Shown here in pieces: positions 5,996-6,051 of a DNA stretch of 6,051 nucleotides (position 1 is its first letter; the number at the start of each line of letters is the position of its first letter). Below the pieces are notes generated by a model that saw nothing but the letters and a program-made list of their open reading frames with translations, was not told the origin of the DNA and ran no database searches. The DNA comes from an uncultured Lachnospiraceae bacterium (GTDB lineage: Bacteria; Bacillota; Clostridia; Lachnospirales; Lachnospiraceae): assembly GCA_902783765.1 (NCBI GenBank), contig CACZSB010000142.1, forward strand, positions 1-6,051, in the 5' to 3' direction. Both the position numbers and the translations under genes were made by a program.

Positions 5996-6051
5996 GCCCT
6001 CTCCCGGACGCGGGAGAGGGATGTCAGCGAAGCTGACAGGGTGAGGGCCAC
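5996..6051. repeat. Hairpin repeat R3, running to the window edge
   Basis: Two hairpins lie back to back. The first has arms CCCTCTCCCG (5997-6006) and CGGGAGAGGG (6011-6020), a perfect 10-base stem with loop GACG. The second is TGTCAGC-GAA-GCTGACA (6022-6038). The following GGGTGAGGGC (6039-6048) can also pair with GCCCTCTCCC (5996-6005) with one mismatch, giving an alternative closed structure around the small hairpin. This resembles a known type of dispersed bacterial palindrome and is unrelated in sequence to R1 and R2. It lies immediately upstream of the ribosome site of the ribbon-helix-helix gene, so no promoter for that gene is visible in the window. The element may continue past the edge. 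Confidence 0.75.

Noticed and set aside
5797..6036. 79-codon plus-strand frame antisense to the ribbon-helix-helix gene
   Set aside because: Shadow frame; the minus-strand product matches the Arc fold in detail.
5681..6051. CRISPR array or insertion sequence from the clustered palindromes
   Set aside because: The repeats are of different families, not regularly spaced, and no cas or transposase gene is present.

Overview
The window looks like chromosomal DNA from a moderately GC-rich member of the Bacillota. Clostridia or Negativicutes is my best guess, and no RNA gene or taxonomic marker is present to fix it. The reasons are strong GGAGG-type ribosome sites, heavy use of G/C at third codon positions, a short lipoprotein signal, a compact ABC-2-type exporter pair, and an Arc-like small protein of a style common in that phylum. 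No tRNA, rRNA, CRISPR array, transposase or phage gene was found.

Layout: (1) 1-1095 (+) is the C-terminal part of a von Willebrand factor A (VWA) protein of the YfbK type, cut by the left edge. (2) 1096-1337 is a spacer whose first half is GC-rich and possibly relic sequence, and whose AT-rich second half carries a plausible promoter for the next gene. (3) 1338-3206 (+) is a secreted lipoprotein with an N-terminal domain resembling DUF4362 and a C-terminal region with PQQ/beta-propeller-type repeats. (4) 3207-3345 lies between convergent genes and contains a dispersed palindromic repeat (R1). (5) 3346-5981 (-) is a probable three-gene operon. In transcription order it holds an Arc-like ribbon-helix-helix protein (5981 to 5781), a 126-base gap containing a second and more complete copy of the repeat (R2, 5681-5763), an ABC ATPase (5654 to 4947), and its 12-TM permease (4947 to 3346), joined to the ATPase by a TAATG stop/start overlap. 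(6) 5996-6051 holds a different hairpin repeat (R3) that runs to the right edge.

Functionally, the minus-strand genes read as a small DNA-binding regulator followed by a two-component exporter or membrane-remodelling ABC transporter of unknown substrate. The plus-strand genes encode extracytoplasmic or envelope-associated proteins of unknown role. I see no wholly new system. The most useful observations are the repeats bracketing the ABC pair, the false N-terminal extension that R2 gives the ATPase, and the unrecognised two-domain lipoprotein.
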